A DNA stretch of 64,000 nt from Pseudooceanicola marinus (GTDB lineage Bacteria > Pseudomonadota > Alphaproteobacteria > Rhodobacterales > Rhodobacteraceae): contig NZ_PGTC01000017.1 of NCBI RefSeq assembly GCF_002786295.1, forward strand, positions 62,001 to 126,000, given 5' to 3'. The notes below the pieces were generated by a model. The model had not been told where the DNA came from and did no database searches. It saw only the letters and a program-made list of their open reading frames with translations. Of this stretch, positions 1 to 8,664 are shown in pieces. Each line of letters starts with the position of its first letter. Within the stretch, counting starts at the first letter, position 1. Both the position numbers and the translations under genes were made by a program.

Positions 1-134
1 CCCAGCAGGGCAGGCAGATGTGCCTCGCGCCTGTAGTCGTCTGCCGCGATGCGGGCCGCGCGCACCAGAAGCGGCGGGCGGCGAAGCTGGGAAAGCATGG
101 CGTGGATATCCTGCATGTCGGTCCTCGTGGTCAT
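1..134 (-). CDS. DUF6477 family protein, N-terminal part (runs off the window)
   Basis: The minus strand from an ATG at 134 reads MTTRTDMQDIHAMLSQLRRP and stays open for 44 codons to the window edge, so only the N-terminal part is present. The text (LRRPPLLVRAARI, DDYRREAHLP) matches my memory of the small DUF6477 proteins of Rhodobacteraceae, whose function is unknown. It is divergent from the DUF6456 gene, a pairing typical of this family of bacteria. The AT-rich stretch at about 205-280 between the two genes is the likely shared promoter region. The family call is from memory, not from a search. Confidence 0.6.
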   Translation of the reverse strand, partial: MTTRTDMQDIHAMLSQLRRPPLLVRAARIAADDYRREAHLPALL

Positions 135-302
135 CCATTGCGATGCCCGAGAGTGGCACAGCTTCGGCGGGTGTTGCGCGGTCCCGCCGCCCCGCGAACG
201 GTCTGGCAAGAATAGTTTATCCTTTAGAAACAATGATTGCGGAAGTGGTTAACCATTAACCTCTATTAAACCTTAACGCCGTTACCTGTGGATAAGTGGG
301 CC

Positions 303-1451
303 ATGCCCCCAGACGCACCGACTGCCTACGAGACCGACATGAGCTCGAACCAGCCCTGTGAAGGATCGGCGCCCGGCCGGCTGCCCCGATGGCTGCCGGA
401 TGCGGCGCGGCACTACCTTGTCCATACAGAACGCGGCGTTCCCATCCGCCAACTGGCGCGGGAGGCGGGCTGTGCGCCCTCCACCATTCTGCGCCAGATC
501 CGGCGCCTCGAAACCCTGCGCGACGACCCCCTTGTCGATTGCGCGCTGGCCCGTCTCGGCGGGCCGGGGGGCGGGGCCTTGCCGGGTCAGACAAAGGGAC
601 GTTCCATGATGACCGCTGCCGCCCAGGACGATGTCCAGACCTCGATCACCGAACCCACCCTGCGCCGCGAGGCGTTTCCCGTTCTGCGTCAACTGGCGCG
701 CAATGGCACCGTCCTGGCGGTGGCCCAGGACATGCAGAAGGCGGTGGTCGTTCGCGACCGCATCGACGGCACGCCGGAACGACTGGACGTGATCCCGCGC
801 GAGCTGGCGGAGGCCATGGCCCTGAAGGACTGGATCACCTGCAAGAGCCCCGGGCGAATCTCTCGCTACGCCATCACCTCCTCCGGTCGGTCGACCCTCA
901 ATGCCTTGATTGCCAAAGAGGAAAATACGGCGCGTGGGTTCGCCGAAGGGGTCGCCCCCTTCGAAATGCGCTCGGCCGCGCAGGCTGCGGAGGAGATCGA
1001 CCGGCCGCGCGGTCGCCTCTGTGTCAGCGACAGCCCGTTGGCCGCACTGGCCCGGCGCCGGAACCGTGACGGAACCCCCTTCCTGCGCCCGGAACTGGTG
1101 CGTGCGGACGAGCGGCTGCGCGAGGATTTCGAGCTGGCCCAGATGGGACCAAGTGTGACCCAGGACTGGGACCGGTTCCTGACCGCCGGCACGGCGAGCG
1201 CGCAGGGAGGCAGAGGCCCCTCCCGGGGACCGGAGGCCGCCCGTGCCCGCGTCGCGCAGGCCTTGCAGGATCTCGGGCCGGGCCTGGCCGACGTGGCCCT
1301 GCGCTGCTGCTGTCACCTGGAGGGGCTGGAGACGGCGGAGCGCAAAATGGGGTGGTCCGCGCGCTCAGGCAAGATCGTCCTGCGGATCGCGCTGGATCGG
1401 CTGAACCGGCACTATGGTGCCCAGCCCCGGGAAAGCCGGCTGATCGGCTGA
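303..1451 (+). CDS. DUF6456 domain-containing protein with N-terminal helix-turn-helix
   Basis: A protein of about 380 residues. Near the N-terminus it has a helix-turn-helix-like segment (GVPIRQLAREAGCAPSTILRQIRRLE), and its C-terminal part contains the LALARR-rNRDG-FL-pEL--ADERLREDFELAQ type text that I associate with DUF6456 proteins of Rhodobacteraceae. The end of the protein is helical (HYGAQ close to the stop). The role is unknown; DNA binding is an inference from the HTH. The start is uncertain: a GTG at 288, an ATG at 303 and an ATG at 339 are all in frame and none has a clear Shine-Dalgarno sequence. The gene is divergent from the DUF6477 gene. Confidence 0.7.
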   Translation: MPPDAPTAYETDMSSNQPCEGSAPGRLPRWLPDAARHYLVHTERGVPIRQLAREAGCAPSTILRQIRRLETLRDDPLVDCALARLGGPGGGALPGQTKGRSMMTAAAQDDVQTSITEPTLRREAFPVLRQLARNGTVLAVAQDMQKAVVVRDRIDGTPERLDVIPRELAEAMALKDWITCKSPGRISRYAITSSGRSTLNALIAKEENTARGFAEGVAPFEMRSAAQAAEEIDRPRGRLCVSDSPLAALARRRNRDGTPFLRPELVRADERLREDFELAQMGPSVTQDWDRFLTAGTASAQGGRGPSRGPEAARARVAQALQDLGPGLADVALRCCCHLEGLETAERKMGWSARSGKIVLRIALDRLNRHYGAQPRESRLIG

Positions 1452-1616
1452 CCCCACCTGAGGGGGCGCGGTGCCGAACCTTGCGCTTTCTTAACTTAGC
1501 TTAACACCGGGCTGCGAGATGATCGTGGCTCGGTCTTTCTTTGTCCCGCCCAAAGAAACAAATCTCCCACACCATTGTCCTGTGGCGCCCGACCGCGCCG
1601 GTCCGCGGCCGCAGCG

Positions 1617-2339
1617 TTACCCGACGAGCAGGCCCACCACATAGGCCACCACCGCGCAGGTCGTTCCGACCGCCAGCGTCTCCGTCAGCGACCGCAGAAG
1701 CCGCTCTCCCGTCGCGCTCCACCGCAGCAGGCCAAGGGCCATGAGCGCCGCGAGCGAGGTGCAGATCGAGCCGATGAAGGTGCCCGTGGTCGCAGGATAG
1801 AGGAAATAGGGCACCAGCGGCGCCGCCCCGAAAAGGATGAAGCTGCAGAAGGTGAATAGGCCGTTGATCGCCGGGTTCTCCTCCGCCGGGTCGTGCATGC
1901 CGAATTCATAGGTCATCATCAGATCGGCCATGATCGGCGGATGGTTGATCATGATCTCGGCGGCCGCATGGGCCTCCACCGGGTTCAGCCCCCGTTGGCA
2001 CAGGATCACCTCCAGCTCCGCGCGCTCCTGCTGGGGGTTCTCGGCGATCTCGCGCAGCTCCATCTCGCGGCGCGCGCGGTAAAGATCGTGCTGGGCGCGG
2101 CCCGAGAGGAATTCCCCCAACCCCATGGACACGCCATCGGCAAAGAGATTGGCCAGACCGAAGATCAGCACGGCCAGCCCGCCGATCTGCGCCACACCCT
2201 CGGCCTGGGCCCCGGCAAACCCGGCGACGATGGCAAAGGTGGTGACGATTCCGTCGTTGCCGCCGTAGACGATCTGGCGCAGGAACTCCTGCGATCTTCC
2301 CAATTGGTGTGCCTCGCGTCGGTGCTGGGCCCAATCCAT
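1617..2339 (-). CDS. VIT1/CCC1 family membrane protein (predicted iron/manganese transporter)
   Basis: A protein of 240 residues. It starts at 2339 behind GGGGAGACCGGCG, a good ribosome-binding site. The N-terminal half has the family signature: IVYGGNDGIVTTFAIVAGFAGA, then FGLANLFADGVSMGLGEFLS. A charged cytoplasmic segment (RREMELREIAENPQQERAELE) follows, then three hydrophobic segments at the C-terminus. VIT/CCC1 proteins move Fe2+ or Mn2+ out of the cytoplasm, so a metal export or detoxification role is likely. The reading frame continues upstream of 2339 but that part is out of character and overlaps oxyR on the other strand. It stands divergent to oxyR, which fits an iron/oxidative-stress context, though no regulatory site was identified. 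Confidence 0.85.
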   Translation of the reverse strand: MDWAQHRREAHQLGRSQEFLRQIVYGGNDGIVTTFAIVAGFAGAQAEGVAQIGGLAVLIFGLANLFADGVSMGLGEFLSGRAQHDLYRARREMELREIAENPQQERAELEVILCQRGLNPVEAHAAAEIMINHPPIMADLMMTYEFGMHDPAEENPAINGLFTFCSFILFGAAPLVPYFLYPATTGTFIGSICTSLAALMALGLLRWSATGERLLRSLTETLAVGTTCAVVAYVVGLLVG

Positions 2340-2486
2340 CGCCGGTCTCCCCGTCGTGTCTTCTTCTACTCCGGGGATAGCGCCACAGGCCGTCCGGTCA
2401 AAGCGCGAACGACTCGCAGGCCGGCTGGGCCGTCCACGACATAATGAAAACTGGCGGCGACAACGCTCTTTCGTTAAGTCCGTCTT

Positions 2487-3410
2487 ATGAACGTCACCCT
2501 GCGCCAACTTACCTATTTCAAGTCTCTCGCCCTCCACCGCAACTTCGGCCGGGCCGCCGAGGCCGTCCATGTGTCGCAACCCGCCCTGTCGGTCCAGATC
2601 CGGGAGATGGAGCAGAGCCTGGGCGCCCAGCTGGTCGAACGCCGCGCGCGGGAGATCGAGCTGACGCCGTTCGGCCGCATGGTCCTGTCCCAGGCGGATC
2701 GTATCATGGCGGAGGTTCAGGTGCTGCACGACCTGGCGCGCTGGAACGGCGGGCTGGCGGGGGAGCTGCGCCTCGGCCTGATCTCCACCATCGCGCCCTA
2801 TCTGCTGCCCTCCGCGCTGGCCGCGATCCGCGCCGAGGACATCGGGCTTTCGGTGCAGGTCCAGGAGGGGAAGACGGCTCGGCTGATGGACGACCTGCGC
2901 GCCGCGCGCCTGGATGCCGCGGTGATCGCGCTGCCCTATGACGAGATGACGGGCCTGGTCGCGCAACCGCTGTTCGAGGATCGCTTCATCCTGGCTGGCA
3001 CCCAGCCCCGGCTGGACGCGCTTGGCGACCGTCACGACAGGCTGCGGCCCGATCACATCGGCGCCGCGCAGCTGATGCTGCTGGAGGACGGGCATTGCCT
3101 GACCGACCAGGCGCTGGAGGTCTGCGGGCGGGGCAGGGGGCATGCGCAGATCAACACCGGCGCGGCGTCGCTGGCCACCCTCTCGCGGCTGGTCGCGGCG
3201 GGGTTCGGCCTGACGCTGCTGCCGGAGCTGGCGATCGACCGCGAGGGCGCGGGGCTGGCGCTGCGGCGCTTCTCCGCTCCCGAACCCTTCCGCCAGATCG
3301 CCCTGGTGCGCCGCGCCTCCTCCCCCGACGATGGCTGGTTCCGCGCCCTGGCGGAGATCCTGTCCGGCGTCGGCGCCAGGCTGACGGGGGAGGTCCGCAC
3401 CCGGATCTGA
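2487..3410 (+). CDS. oxyR: Hydrogen peroxide-sensing LysR-type regulator OxyR
   Basis: A 307-residue LysR-type regulator. The N-terminal winged HTH is LRQLTYFKSLALHRNFGRAAE followed by VSQPALSVQIREME. The effector domain carries the OxyR hallmark GHCLTDQALEVC: Cys204 and Cys213 are nine residues apart, the same spacing as Cys199/Cys208 of E. coli OxyR that form the regulatory disulfide. This makes it a specific OxyR call rather than a generic LysR call. Family knowledge: oxidised OxyR activates peroxide-defence genes. It converges on a peroxiredoxin gene immediately downstream, with a shared hairpin terminator between them. Confidence 0.92.
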   Translation: MNVTLRQLTYFKSLALHRNFGRAAEAVHVSQPALSVQIREMEQSLGAQLVERRAREIELTPFGRMVLSQADRIMAEVQVLHDLARWNGGLAGELRLGLISTIAPYLLPSALAAIRAEDIGLSVQVQEGKTARLMDDLRAARLDAAVIALPYDEMTGLVAQPLFEDRFILAGTQPRLDALGDRHDRLRPDHIGAAQLMLLEDGHCLTDQALEVCGRGRGHAQINTGAASLATLSRLVAAGFGLTLLPELAIDREGAGLALRRFSAPEPFRQIALVRRASSPDDGWFRALAEILSGVGARLTGEVRTRI

Positions 3411-3443
3411 CCCGCCGCCCTGCTTGGGCCGGGCGCAAAGCAA

Positions 3444-3467
3444 AAGGGCGCGGTCTCCCGCGCCCTT
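3444..3467. terminator. Bidirectional terminator between oxyR and peroxiredoxin
   Basis: A perfect 9-bp stem (AAGGGCGCG paired with CGCGCCCTT) around a GTCTCC loop. It lies between two convergent genes, with A-rich sequence before the stem and TT after it, so it can serve both strands. Confidence 0.7.
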
Positions 3468-3498
3468 CGGCAAAGCATCGGTAAAGAGGCGAGGCCGA

Positions 3499-4041
3499 TC
3501 AGGCCGCGGCTTTCTTCTCTTCCAGGTACTTCAGCAGGTTCTCGGGGGAGGATTCGCCGTAGGGATCCTCGCCGTGGTTGTCGCAGATGCCGGGCTCTTC
3601 GAACCAGGCTTCGACCACACCGTCGTTGATGACGGCGGCATAGCGCCAGGAGCGCAGGCCGAAGCCGAGGTTGTCCTTGCGGACCAGCATGCCGACGCGG
3701 CGGGTGAATTCACCCGACCCATCGGGGATCACGTCGACGTTCTCGATGCCCTGGGCCTTCTTCCACTGGTTCATCACGAAGCTGTCGTTGACCGACATGC
3801 AGTAGATGTTCTCGACGCCGAGCGCCTTGAACTTCTCGAAGTTGTTCTCGAAGCCGGGCAGCTGGTAGGTGGAACAGGTGGGGGTGAAGGCACCGGGCAG
3901 CGAGAACAGGATCACGCGCTTGCCGGCGAAATAGTCGGCGGTGGTCTTGTCTTCCCACTTGAAGGGGTTGTCGCCGCCGATGCTTTCATCGCGAACGCGG
4001 GTGCGGAAGGTGACGTTGGGGAGCTTGGATCCGGGTTGCAT
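3499..4041 (-). CDS. Peroxiredoxin (Prx5-like, redoxin domain)
   Basis: A protein of 180 residues with the peroxiredoxin active site PGAFTPTCST; the peroxidatic cysteine is Cys56. Other cysteines are Cys81 and Cys153, and Arg130 sits in a position typical of the active-site arginine. The C-terminal end is SSPENLLKYLEEK, as in alphaproteobacterial Prx5/AhpE-like peroxiredoxins that reduce H2O2 and organic peroxides with glutathione or glutaredoxin. The start at 4041 has GAGG upstream (CTCATAAAGGATG). It converges with oxyR, so it is a natural OxyR target candidate, although no operator was located. Confidence 0.9.
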   Translation of the reverse strand: MQPGSKLPNVTFRTRVRDESIGGDNPFKWEDKTTADYFAGKRVILFSLPGAFTPTCSTYQLPGFENNFEKFKALGVENIYCMSVNDSFVMNQWKKAQGIENVDVIPDGSGEFTRRVGMLVRKDNLGFGLRSWRYAAVINDGVVEAWFEEPGICDNHGEDPYGESSPENLLKYLEEKKAAA

Positions 4042-4303
4042 GGCATCATCCTTTATGAGGAGGTCTCGGTTTTCCCGGATTTCCTAGAATGGTTCCAAGT
4101 GCCGTGCAAGGCGCTTTCCGCGCTGCGGCGGAATACCCTGTGGAAATTGTCGAGATTGAGCAGCGTGTTGCGGGTTTCCTATGCAGCCGGTTTCTGCAAC
4201 TGCATGGCCCCCTTGCATGCGCTGCAACGAAGCCATGCACGTCTGGTTCTTTCATCAACGCTCAGATATGCTACCTCCCAGCCCGGAGAAGGAGCCAGAA
4301 CCC

Positions 4304-5254
4304 ATGCGTGATCTCAAGATCCCCGAGCAGCGTCATCCCGAGAAGGCGCATCGCCCGGACAATGCCCAGCCGAAGAAGCCGGACTGGATCCGCGTCAAGG
4401 CGCCGACCTCGAAGGAATACATGGAGACGAAGAAGATCATGCGGGAAAACCGCCTGGTCACCGTCTGCGAAGAGGCGGGTTGCCCCAATGCCGGCGAATG
4501 CTGGAGCCAGGGCCACGCCACTATGATGATCATGGGGGACATCTGTACCCGTGGCTGCACCTTCTGCAACATCGCCACCGGCCGCCCGGAAAACCTCGAC
4601 GTCTTCGAGCCGGGCCGCGTGGCTCATGCGGTGGAAAAGCTGGGATTGAATCACGTGGTTATCACCTCGGTGGACCGCGACGATCTGGACGACGGCGGCG
4701 CCGATCACTTCGCCCAGACCATCCGCGCGGTGCGCCACCGCTCTCCCGGCACGACGATCGAGATCCTGACCCCCGACTTCCTGAAATGCGCCCCGGAGGT
4801 GCTGGAAGTGGTGGTCGAGGCGAAACCGGATGTTTTCAACCACAACCTGGAAACCGTGCCCGGCCTCTACCAGGAGGTCCGCCCGGGCGCGCGCTACTTC
4901 CATTCGCTGCGCCTGCTGCAACGGGTGAAGGAGCTGGATCCGACGATCTTCACCAAGTCGGGCATCATGGTCGGCCTGGGCGAGGAACGTCCGCAGGTCC
5001 TGCAGGTGATGGACGACATGCGCGCCGCCGACGTGGATTTCATGACCATCGGTCAATACCTGCAGCCGACGCCGAAACACCATGCGGTGGCCCGTTTCAT
5101 CACCCCGGACGAGTTTAAATCCTACGAGAAGGCGGCCTACAACAAGGGCTTCCTGATGGTCTCGGCGACGCCGCTGACCCGGTCGTCCTACCATGCCGGC
5201 GATGACTTCGCTCGCCTGCGCGAGGCGCGGCTGAAGAAACTCGGCCTGGGCTGA
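4304..5254 (+). CDS. lipA: Lipoyl synthase
   Basis: A 316-residue radical SAM enzyme that inserts two sulfurs into octanoyl groups on E2/GcvH proteins to make lipoate. Both iron-sulfur motifs are visible: the auxiliary cluster [12 protein letters not shown] (Cys55, 60, 66) and the radical [11 protein letters not shown] (Cys81, 85, 88). Other family text is [30 protein letters not shown] and the C-terminal RSSYHAG. The ATG at 4304 is chosen because GAAGGAG lies just upstream and it gives the usual LipA length. The 260-nt gap upstream separates it from the divergent peroxiredoxin gene and must hold both promoters. Confidence 0.97.
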   Translation: MRDLKIPEQRHPEKAHRPDNAQPKKPDWIRVKAPTSKEYMETKKIMRENRLVTVCEEAGCPNAGECWSQGHATMMIMGDICTRGCTFCNIATGRPENLDVFEPGRVAHAVEKLGLNHVVITSVDRDDLDDGGADHFAQTIRAVRHRSPGTTIEILTPDFLKCAPEVLEVVVEAKPDVFNHNLETVPGLYQEVRPGARYFHSLRLLQRVKELDPTIFTKSGIMVGLGEERPQVLQVMDDMRAADVDFMTIGQYLQPTPKHHAVARFITPDEFKSYEKAAYNKGFLMVSATPLTRSSYHAGDDFARLREARLKKLGLG

Positions 5255-5256
5255 CT

Positions 5257-5283
5257 CCCGGCCCGGCGTCTACGCGGGCCGGG
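5257..5283 (+). terminator. GC hairpin after lipA
   Basis: A perfect 9-bp stem CCCGGCCCG / CGGGCCGGG with a 9-nt loop begins three bases after the lipA stop. There is no T-run, so it is a terminator-like hairpin rather than a textbook rho-independent terminator. Confidence 0.5.
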
Positions 5284-5315
5284 TCCGGCCCGCACTCTTC
5301 TTATCCGATTGCTGG

Positions 5316-5371
5316 AAATACTCCGGGGGTGAATGGCGCGCCTCGCGCGCCAGAGGGGGCAGCGCCCCCTC
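5316..5371 (+). repeat. GC-rich extragenic repeat, copy 1
   Basis: This copy reads AAATACTCCGGGGG, then a private hairpin (GGCGCGCC.TCGCGCGCC type), then GAGGGGGCAGCGCCCCCTC. The same layout recurs at 20751, 26284 (reversed), 26467 and 28655. It lies between the convergent ends of lipA and the cytochrome c gene. Confidence 0.7.
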
Positions 5372-5374
5372 CGC

Positions 5375-6265
5375 TCACTCGACTGCCGGCACCGTCTTCA
5401 GGTAGCGCGCGATCGCCAGCCTGTCGTCAGCTGTCAACTGGCTGGTATTGGCCACCACGTCGGCCATTTCTCCGCCCACCACGTCGAAATCCGGGGTGAA
5501 TCCCGACGACAGGTACTCCGCGATATCCGCCTCGGACCAGTCCAGCGCGCCGGAGGTGATGTTGGGAATGCTGCCCTGACCCGAGGGGTTTTCCGCCCCG
5601 CCAAGCCAGCGCGACCGATCCATCCCGCCAAGGGCATTGCGCGGCGTGTGGCATTCGGCGCAATGGCCAAGCGCCTCGACCAGGTAGCGCCCGCGCGCCA
5701 GGCTGTCGCTGTCGACCACCTCCATCTGGTAGTCCTCACGGAAGAACAGCAGCTTCCAGGCGCCAAGCGCCCGGCGGATGTTGAACGGAAATCCGACGTC
5801 ATGGTCCCGGCTGGGCGTATCGGCCGCGGGCAGGGTCTGCAGGTAGGCATGCAGATCCACCACGTCCTCGGGCCGCGCCCGCGCGTAGGAGGAATAGGGG
5901 AAGGCCGGGTAGTAGTGCTGTCCCGAGGGCGAGGTGCCCTTGATCATCGCATCGGCCAGCTCCAGCTCCGTCCAGGCGCCGATGCCAGCCTCCTCGTCGG
6001 GGCTGATGTTGGGCGCGTAGAAGGTACCGAACTGCGTCTCGAAGGCGCGGCCACCGACCAGCAGCAACTTGTCCTCGCCTTCGGCGCCTGGCGCGGAATG
6101 ACACGCGGCACAGCCCCCGGCGTAGAAAATCGCCTCGCCCCGCCCGGCATCCCCCGTCAGCCCGGCGAAATCCTCCGGATCCACATGATCGGGGGCGGTC
6201 AGGAACCAGCCGGCGCCAGCGGCCACTACGGCAAGGGCGATGACGGATGTAAGGGCTTTGCGCAT
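5375..6265 (-). CDS. Periplasmic dihaem cytochrome c
   Basis: A protein of 296 residues with an N-terminal signal/anchor (MRKALTSVIALAVVAAGAGW). It has two haem c attachment motifs: CAACH (Cys52, Cys55, His56) and CAECH in the C-terminal half. Each is followed by cytochrome c text (FYAPNISPD in the first domain and the matching SIPNITSG in the second). It resembles the dihaem subunits of periplasmic dehydrogenases (gluconate or alcohol dehydrogenase cytochrome subunits), but no dehydrogenase gene is adjacent, so its electron donor is unknown. The start at 6265 gives a proper signal peptide and has AAGGAAG upstream; the frame extends further but without signal character. Confidence 0.9.
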   Translation of the reverse strand: MRKALTSVIALAVVAAGAGWFLTAPDHVDPEDFAGLTGDAGRGEAIFYAGGCAACHSAPGAEGEDKLLLVGGRAFETQFGTFYAPNISPDEEAGIGAWTELELADAMIKGTSPSGQHYYPAFPYSSYARARPEDVVDLHAYLQTLPAADTPSRDHDVGFPFNIRRALGAWKLLFFREDYQMEVVDSDSLARGRYLVEALGHCAECHTPRNALGGMDRSRWLGGAENPSGQGSIPNITSGALDWSEADIAEYLSSGFTPDFDVVGGEMADVVANTSQLTADDRLAIARYLKTVPAVE

Positions 6266-6393
6266 GCATGGCTTCCTTGTCAGGGGGCGGGCGCCGGGCC
6301 CTGTGCCAAGGGTTACCCTAGCCGCGGGATCAGGCAAGCCCCTTCGCCTGACGTTCCCGTGACCCGCAATACGCCGCCGTGGCGCCCCTGCCC

Positions 6394-6576
6394 TCAGCGC
6401 AGGGCGCCACCGCCGCGCACATGCTCGGGCACCAGCCAGTCGGGGAAGCCGAAGAGCTGTTCCAGACCCCAGATCGCCAGGCAGATCGCGACCACGGCCA
6501 GCACCAGCAGGACGCGCTTTTCCGATGGCGGATTGCGCGCCCAGCGGACCGCGCGGAGAAGCCAGGTGTAGTTCAC
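6394..6576 (-). CDS. Small single-span membrane protein
   Basis: A 60-residue protein starting MNYTWLLRAVRWARNPPSEKRV, with one hydrophobic segment at about residues 22-42 and a short tail (FPDWLVPEHVRGGG). It lies 7 nt downstream of hpt on the same strand, so the two are probably co-transcribed. The N-terminal RAVRWARNPPSEKRV text is typical of a small conserved Rhodobacteraceae protein that I remember only as hypothetical. Its function is unknown. Confidence 0.65.
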   Translation of the reverse strand: MNYTWLLRAVRWARNPPSEKRVLLVLAVVAICLAIWGLEQLFGFPDWLVPEHVRGGGALR

Positions 6577-6583
6577 CGCCCGA

Positions 6584-7123
6584 TCAATCCGTGAACCGCA
6601 CCTTGCCGATGCAGGGCAGGTTGCGATTGCATTGCGCGTAGTCGATGCCGTAGCCCACGACGAATTCGTCGGGGATCTCGAACCCGGTCCAGTCGGCCTT
6701 GAAATCCACCTCGCGGCGCGACGGCTTGTCCAGCAGGGCCACGGTCTTCAGCCGCTTGGGATGGCGCGATTCCAGCAGGTGGATGACGTGGCTGAGCGTG
6801 TAGCCCGTGTCGACGATATCCTCGACCACGAGCACGTTGCGCCCCTCGATCTCGCCGCGCAGGTCCTTCAGGATCCGCACCTCGCGCGAGCTTTCCATGG
6901 AGTTGCCGTAGGAGGAGGCCTCGATGAAATCGACCTCCACGTCGCGGTCGGAAAGTTCCCGCACCAGATCCGCGATGAACACGAAGGAGCCGCGCAGCAG
7001 CCCCACCACCACCAGCCGCTCATCCGCCGGGAATGTCGCGCGAATCTCGCGGCAAAGTTCCTCGATGCGCGCGGCAATTGCCTTTGCGGAAATCAATTCG
7101 TCGATGACATATGGACGCGACAC
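6584..7123 (-). CDS. hpt: Hypoxanthine phosphoribosyltransferase
   Basis: A 179-residue type I phosphoribosyltransferase converting hypoxanthine or guanine plus PRPP to IMP/GMP. The PRPP-binding loop is [14 protein letters not shown], and the [17 protein letters not shown] and DFIEASSYG segments are standard for Hpt. The C-terminal [12 protein letters not shown] is also diagnostic. A GTG at 7123 is chosen as the start because GGGGGAAG precedes it; the frame runs on upstream to 7219 but into the promoter region shared with the divergent START-domain gene. Confidence 0.95.
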   Translation of the reverse strand: MSRPYVIDELISAKAIAARIEELCREIRATFPADERLVVVGLLRGSFVFIADLVRELSDRDVEVDFIEASSYGNSMESSREVRILKDLRGEIEGRNVLVVEDIVDTGYTLSHVIHLLESRHPKRLKTVALLDKPSRREVDFKADWTGFEIPDEFVVGYGIDYAQCNRNLPCIGKVRFTD

Positions 7124-7209
7124 GGTCTTCCCCCTTGAATGTCCCGCCCTAGTGTAAGACAGGAAACGACCAGTAAAAACCCGAACCGTGCCGCAATCGC
7201 CGGGAAGAT

Positions 7210-7656
7210 ATGCCGACACATTCCGAGACCCGAAAACTGCCCTATACCGCCCAACAGATGTACGATCTGGTGGCCGATGTGGGATCCTATCCGAAATTCC
7301 TGCCCTGGTGCGCCGCCGCGCGGATCCGCAAGGTGACGCCCGAGGGCGATCATGAGGTGATGGACGCCGACCTGGTGATCTCCTTCAAGGTCTTCCGGGA
7401 GAAGTTCGGCAGCCGCGTCGTCCTCTGGCCGGAGCAGATGAAGATCGACACCGAATACCTCGACGGCCCCTTCCGCTACATGAAGTCGAACTGGGCCTTC
7501 CGAGACGCCGAGGGCGGCGGATGCGAGGTCGATTTCTTCGTCGATTTCGAGTTCAAGAACGCGGTCCTGCAGGGGATCATCGGCGTGGTCTTCAACGAGG
7601 CGATGCAGCGTATCGTGCGCGCATTCGAGCGTCGCGCGGCCGAACTTTACGGCTGA
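7210..7656 (+). CDS. Coq10/RatA family START-domain protein
   Basis: A 148-residue single-domain protein of the polyketide cyclase/START family. Diagnostic text is [19 protein letters not shown] near the N-terminus and [31 protein letters not shown] at the C-terminus. Mitochondrial and alphaproteobacterial members bind ubiquinone and support respiration (COQ10). The E. coli homologue was named RatA as a proposed ribosome association toxin, and annotations often carry that name. Here a ubiquinone chaperone role is more likely. It is divergent from hpt and converges with the cinA-type gene. Confidence 0.88.
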   Translation: MPTHSETRKLPYTAQQMYDLVADVGSYPKFLPWCAAARIRKVTPEGDHEVMDADLVISFKVFREKFGSRVVLWPEQMKIDTEYLDGPFRYMKSNWAFRDAEGGGCEVDFFVDFEFKNAVLQGIIGVVFNEAMQRIVRAFERRAAELYG

Positions 7657-7672
7657 TCGGCGCGGCTGGCCC

Positions 7673-8158
7673 TCAGCGGGCCAGCTGTTCGACCGTGTCC
7701 AGAAGCATGTGCAGCGCATGCGCCGTGGCCATCGCGCGCACGGCGTCGCGCCCGATGGCGCCGAAGTTCACCGTTTCCGTGCGGGTGTAGACCGGGCCGG
7801 AGACGGCGAAACAGACGCGCCCCTCCGGATCGTCGCCCGAGGGGCCGGGGCCCGCGACGCCCGTCGTCGCCACCCCCAGATCGGCGCCCAGGTGTGACCA
7901 GGCGCCCTCGGCCATCTCCTGTGCGACCTCTTCCGACACGACGCCGAAGTCGTCGAGCGTCTGCGCCGAGACGCCGAGGATCTTCCGCTTCACCGCGACC
8001 GAGTAGCTGACGACTCCGCCCTCGACCACGTCGGAGGACCCGGCGATGTCGGTCAGGGCGGCGGCGATCATTCCGCCGGTGCAGCTTTCGGCGGTGGCCA
8101 GCTTCAGCTCCGCCGCGCGGCAGGCGTCCAGGACACGAATGGCCAGGTCGCGGCTCAT
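7673..8158 (-). CDS. CinA family protein (nicotinamide-nucleotide amidohydrolase, PncC-type)
   Basis: A 161-residue stand-alone C-terminal CinA domain. The signatures are ATAESCTGGMIAAALTDIAGSS, GGVVSYSVAVKRKILGV and ATTGVAGPGPSGD.PEGRVCFA. This family deamidates nicotinamide mononucleotide to nicotinate mononucleotide in NAD recycling. The start codon overlaps the stop of pgpA by 4 nt, so the two genes are translated as a pair. A hairpin (GCTGGCCC/GGGCCAGC, 7665-7685) overlaps its 3' end and may terminate both convergent genes. Confidence 0.92.
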   Translation of the reverse strand: MSRDLAIRVLDACRAAELKLATAESCTGGMIAAALTDIAGSSDVVEGGVVSYSVAVKRKILGVSAQTLDDFGVVSEEVAQEMAEGAWSHLGADLGVATTGVAGPGPSGDDPEGRVCFAVSGPVYTRTETVNFGAIGRDAVRAMATAHALHMLLDTVEQLAR

Positions 8159-8652
8159 GCCATCAGCACCAGGTGAGAGAAGGCGGCCAGCGCGATCACC
8201 AGGATGGCGGTGAAGATCCCCGCGATCACATCGTCCAGCATCACGCCCAGGGCGTCGTTGCGCCGGTCGGCGCGGCCGACCAGCCAGGGTTTCCAGATGT
8301 CAAACAGGCGGAAGCCCAGGAAGGCCGCGGCCCAGCCGGGCCAGAGCGCGGTCAGCGGTGCGCCCACGTGGGCGGCACCGATCGAGACGGGCAGGAAGGC
8401 GATCCAGATGCCCACCACCTCGTCCACCACGATCTCCGACGGGTCGTGGTCTGCCTTGCCCAGGGTTTCGGCCTTCACGGACCAGAGGCCCGCGAACCAG
8501 ACGAAGACCAGCGCGGCGATCAGCAGGGCCGGCCCGCCGAGTGCATGCAGCCCCCAGGCCAGCACCAGGCCGGCGGCGCTGCCCCAGGTGCCAGAGGCCG
8601 GTTTCAGGTGGCCGGTGCCGCCGACGGTGGCGATCAGGTGAGAGGTTTTCAT
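8155..8652 (-). CDS. pgpA: Phosphatidylglycerophosphatase A
   Basis: A 165-residue integral membrane phosphatase that removes the phosphate from phosphatidylglycerophosphate to give phosphatidylglycerol. The N-terminus carries TVGGTGHLKPASGTWGSAAGL, and the catalytic-type acidic segment DPSEIVVDEVVGIWIAF is typical, as is the C-terminal LDDVIAGIFT. Four hydrophobic segments are visible. It lies 12 nt after ispDF and overlaps the cinA-type gene, so ispDF-pgpA-cinA form one minus-strand operon. Confidence 0.93.
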   Translation of the reverse strand: MKTSHLIATVGGTGHLKPASGTWGSAAGLVLAWGLHALGGPALLIAALVFVWFAGLWSVKAETLGKADHDPSEIVVDEVVGIWIAFLPVSIGAAHVGAPLTALWPGWAAAFLGFRLFDIWKPWLVGRADRRNDALGVMLDDVIAGIFTAILVIALAAFSHLVLMA

Positions 8653-8664
8653 CAGATACTCCTA

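Noticed and set aside
282-1316. 344-codon minus-strand ORF
   Set aside because: Shadow of the DUF6456 gene on the opposite strand; composition typical of GC-rich antisense frames, no ribosome-binding site or family text.
2339-3473. Long minus-strand extension upstream of the VIT1-like gene
   Set aside because: The frame stays open antisense to oxyR but the text is not protein-like; the VIT domain and its ribosome-binding site start at 2339.
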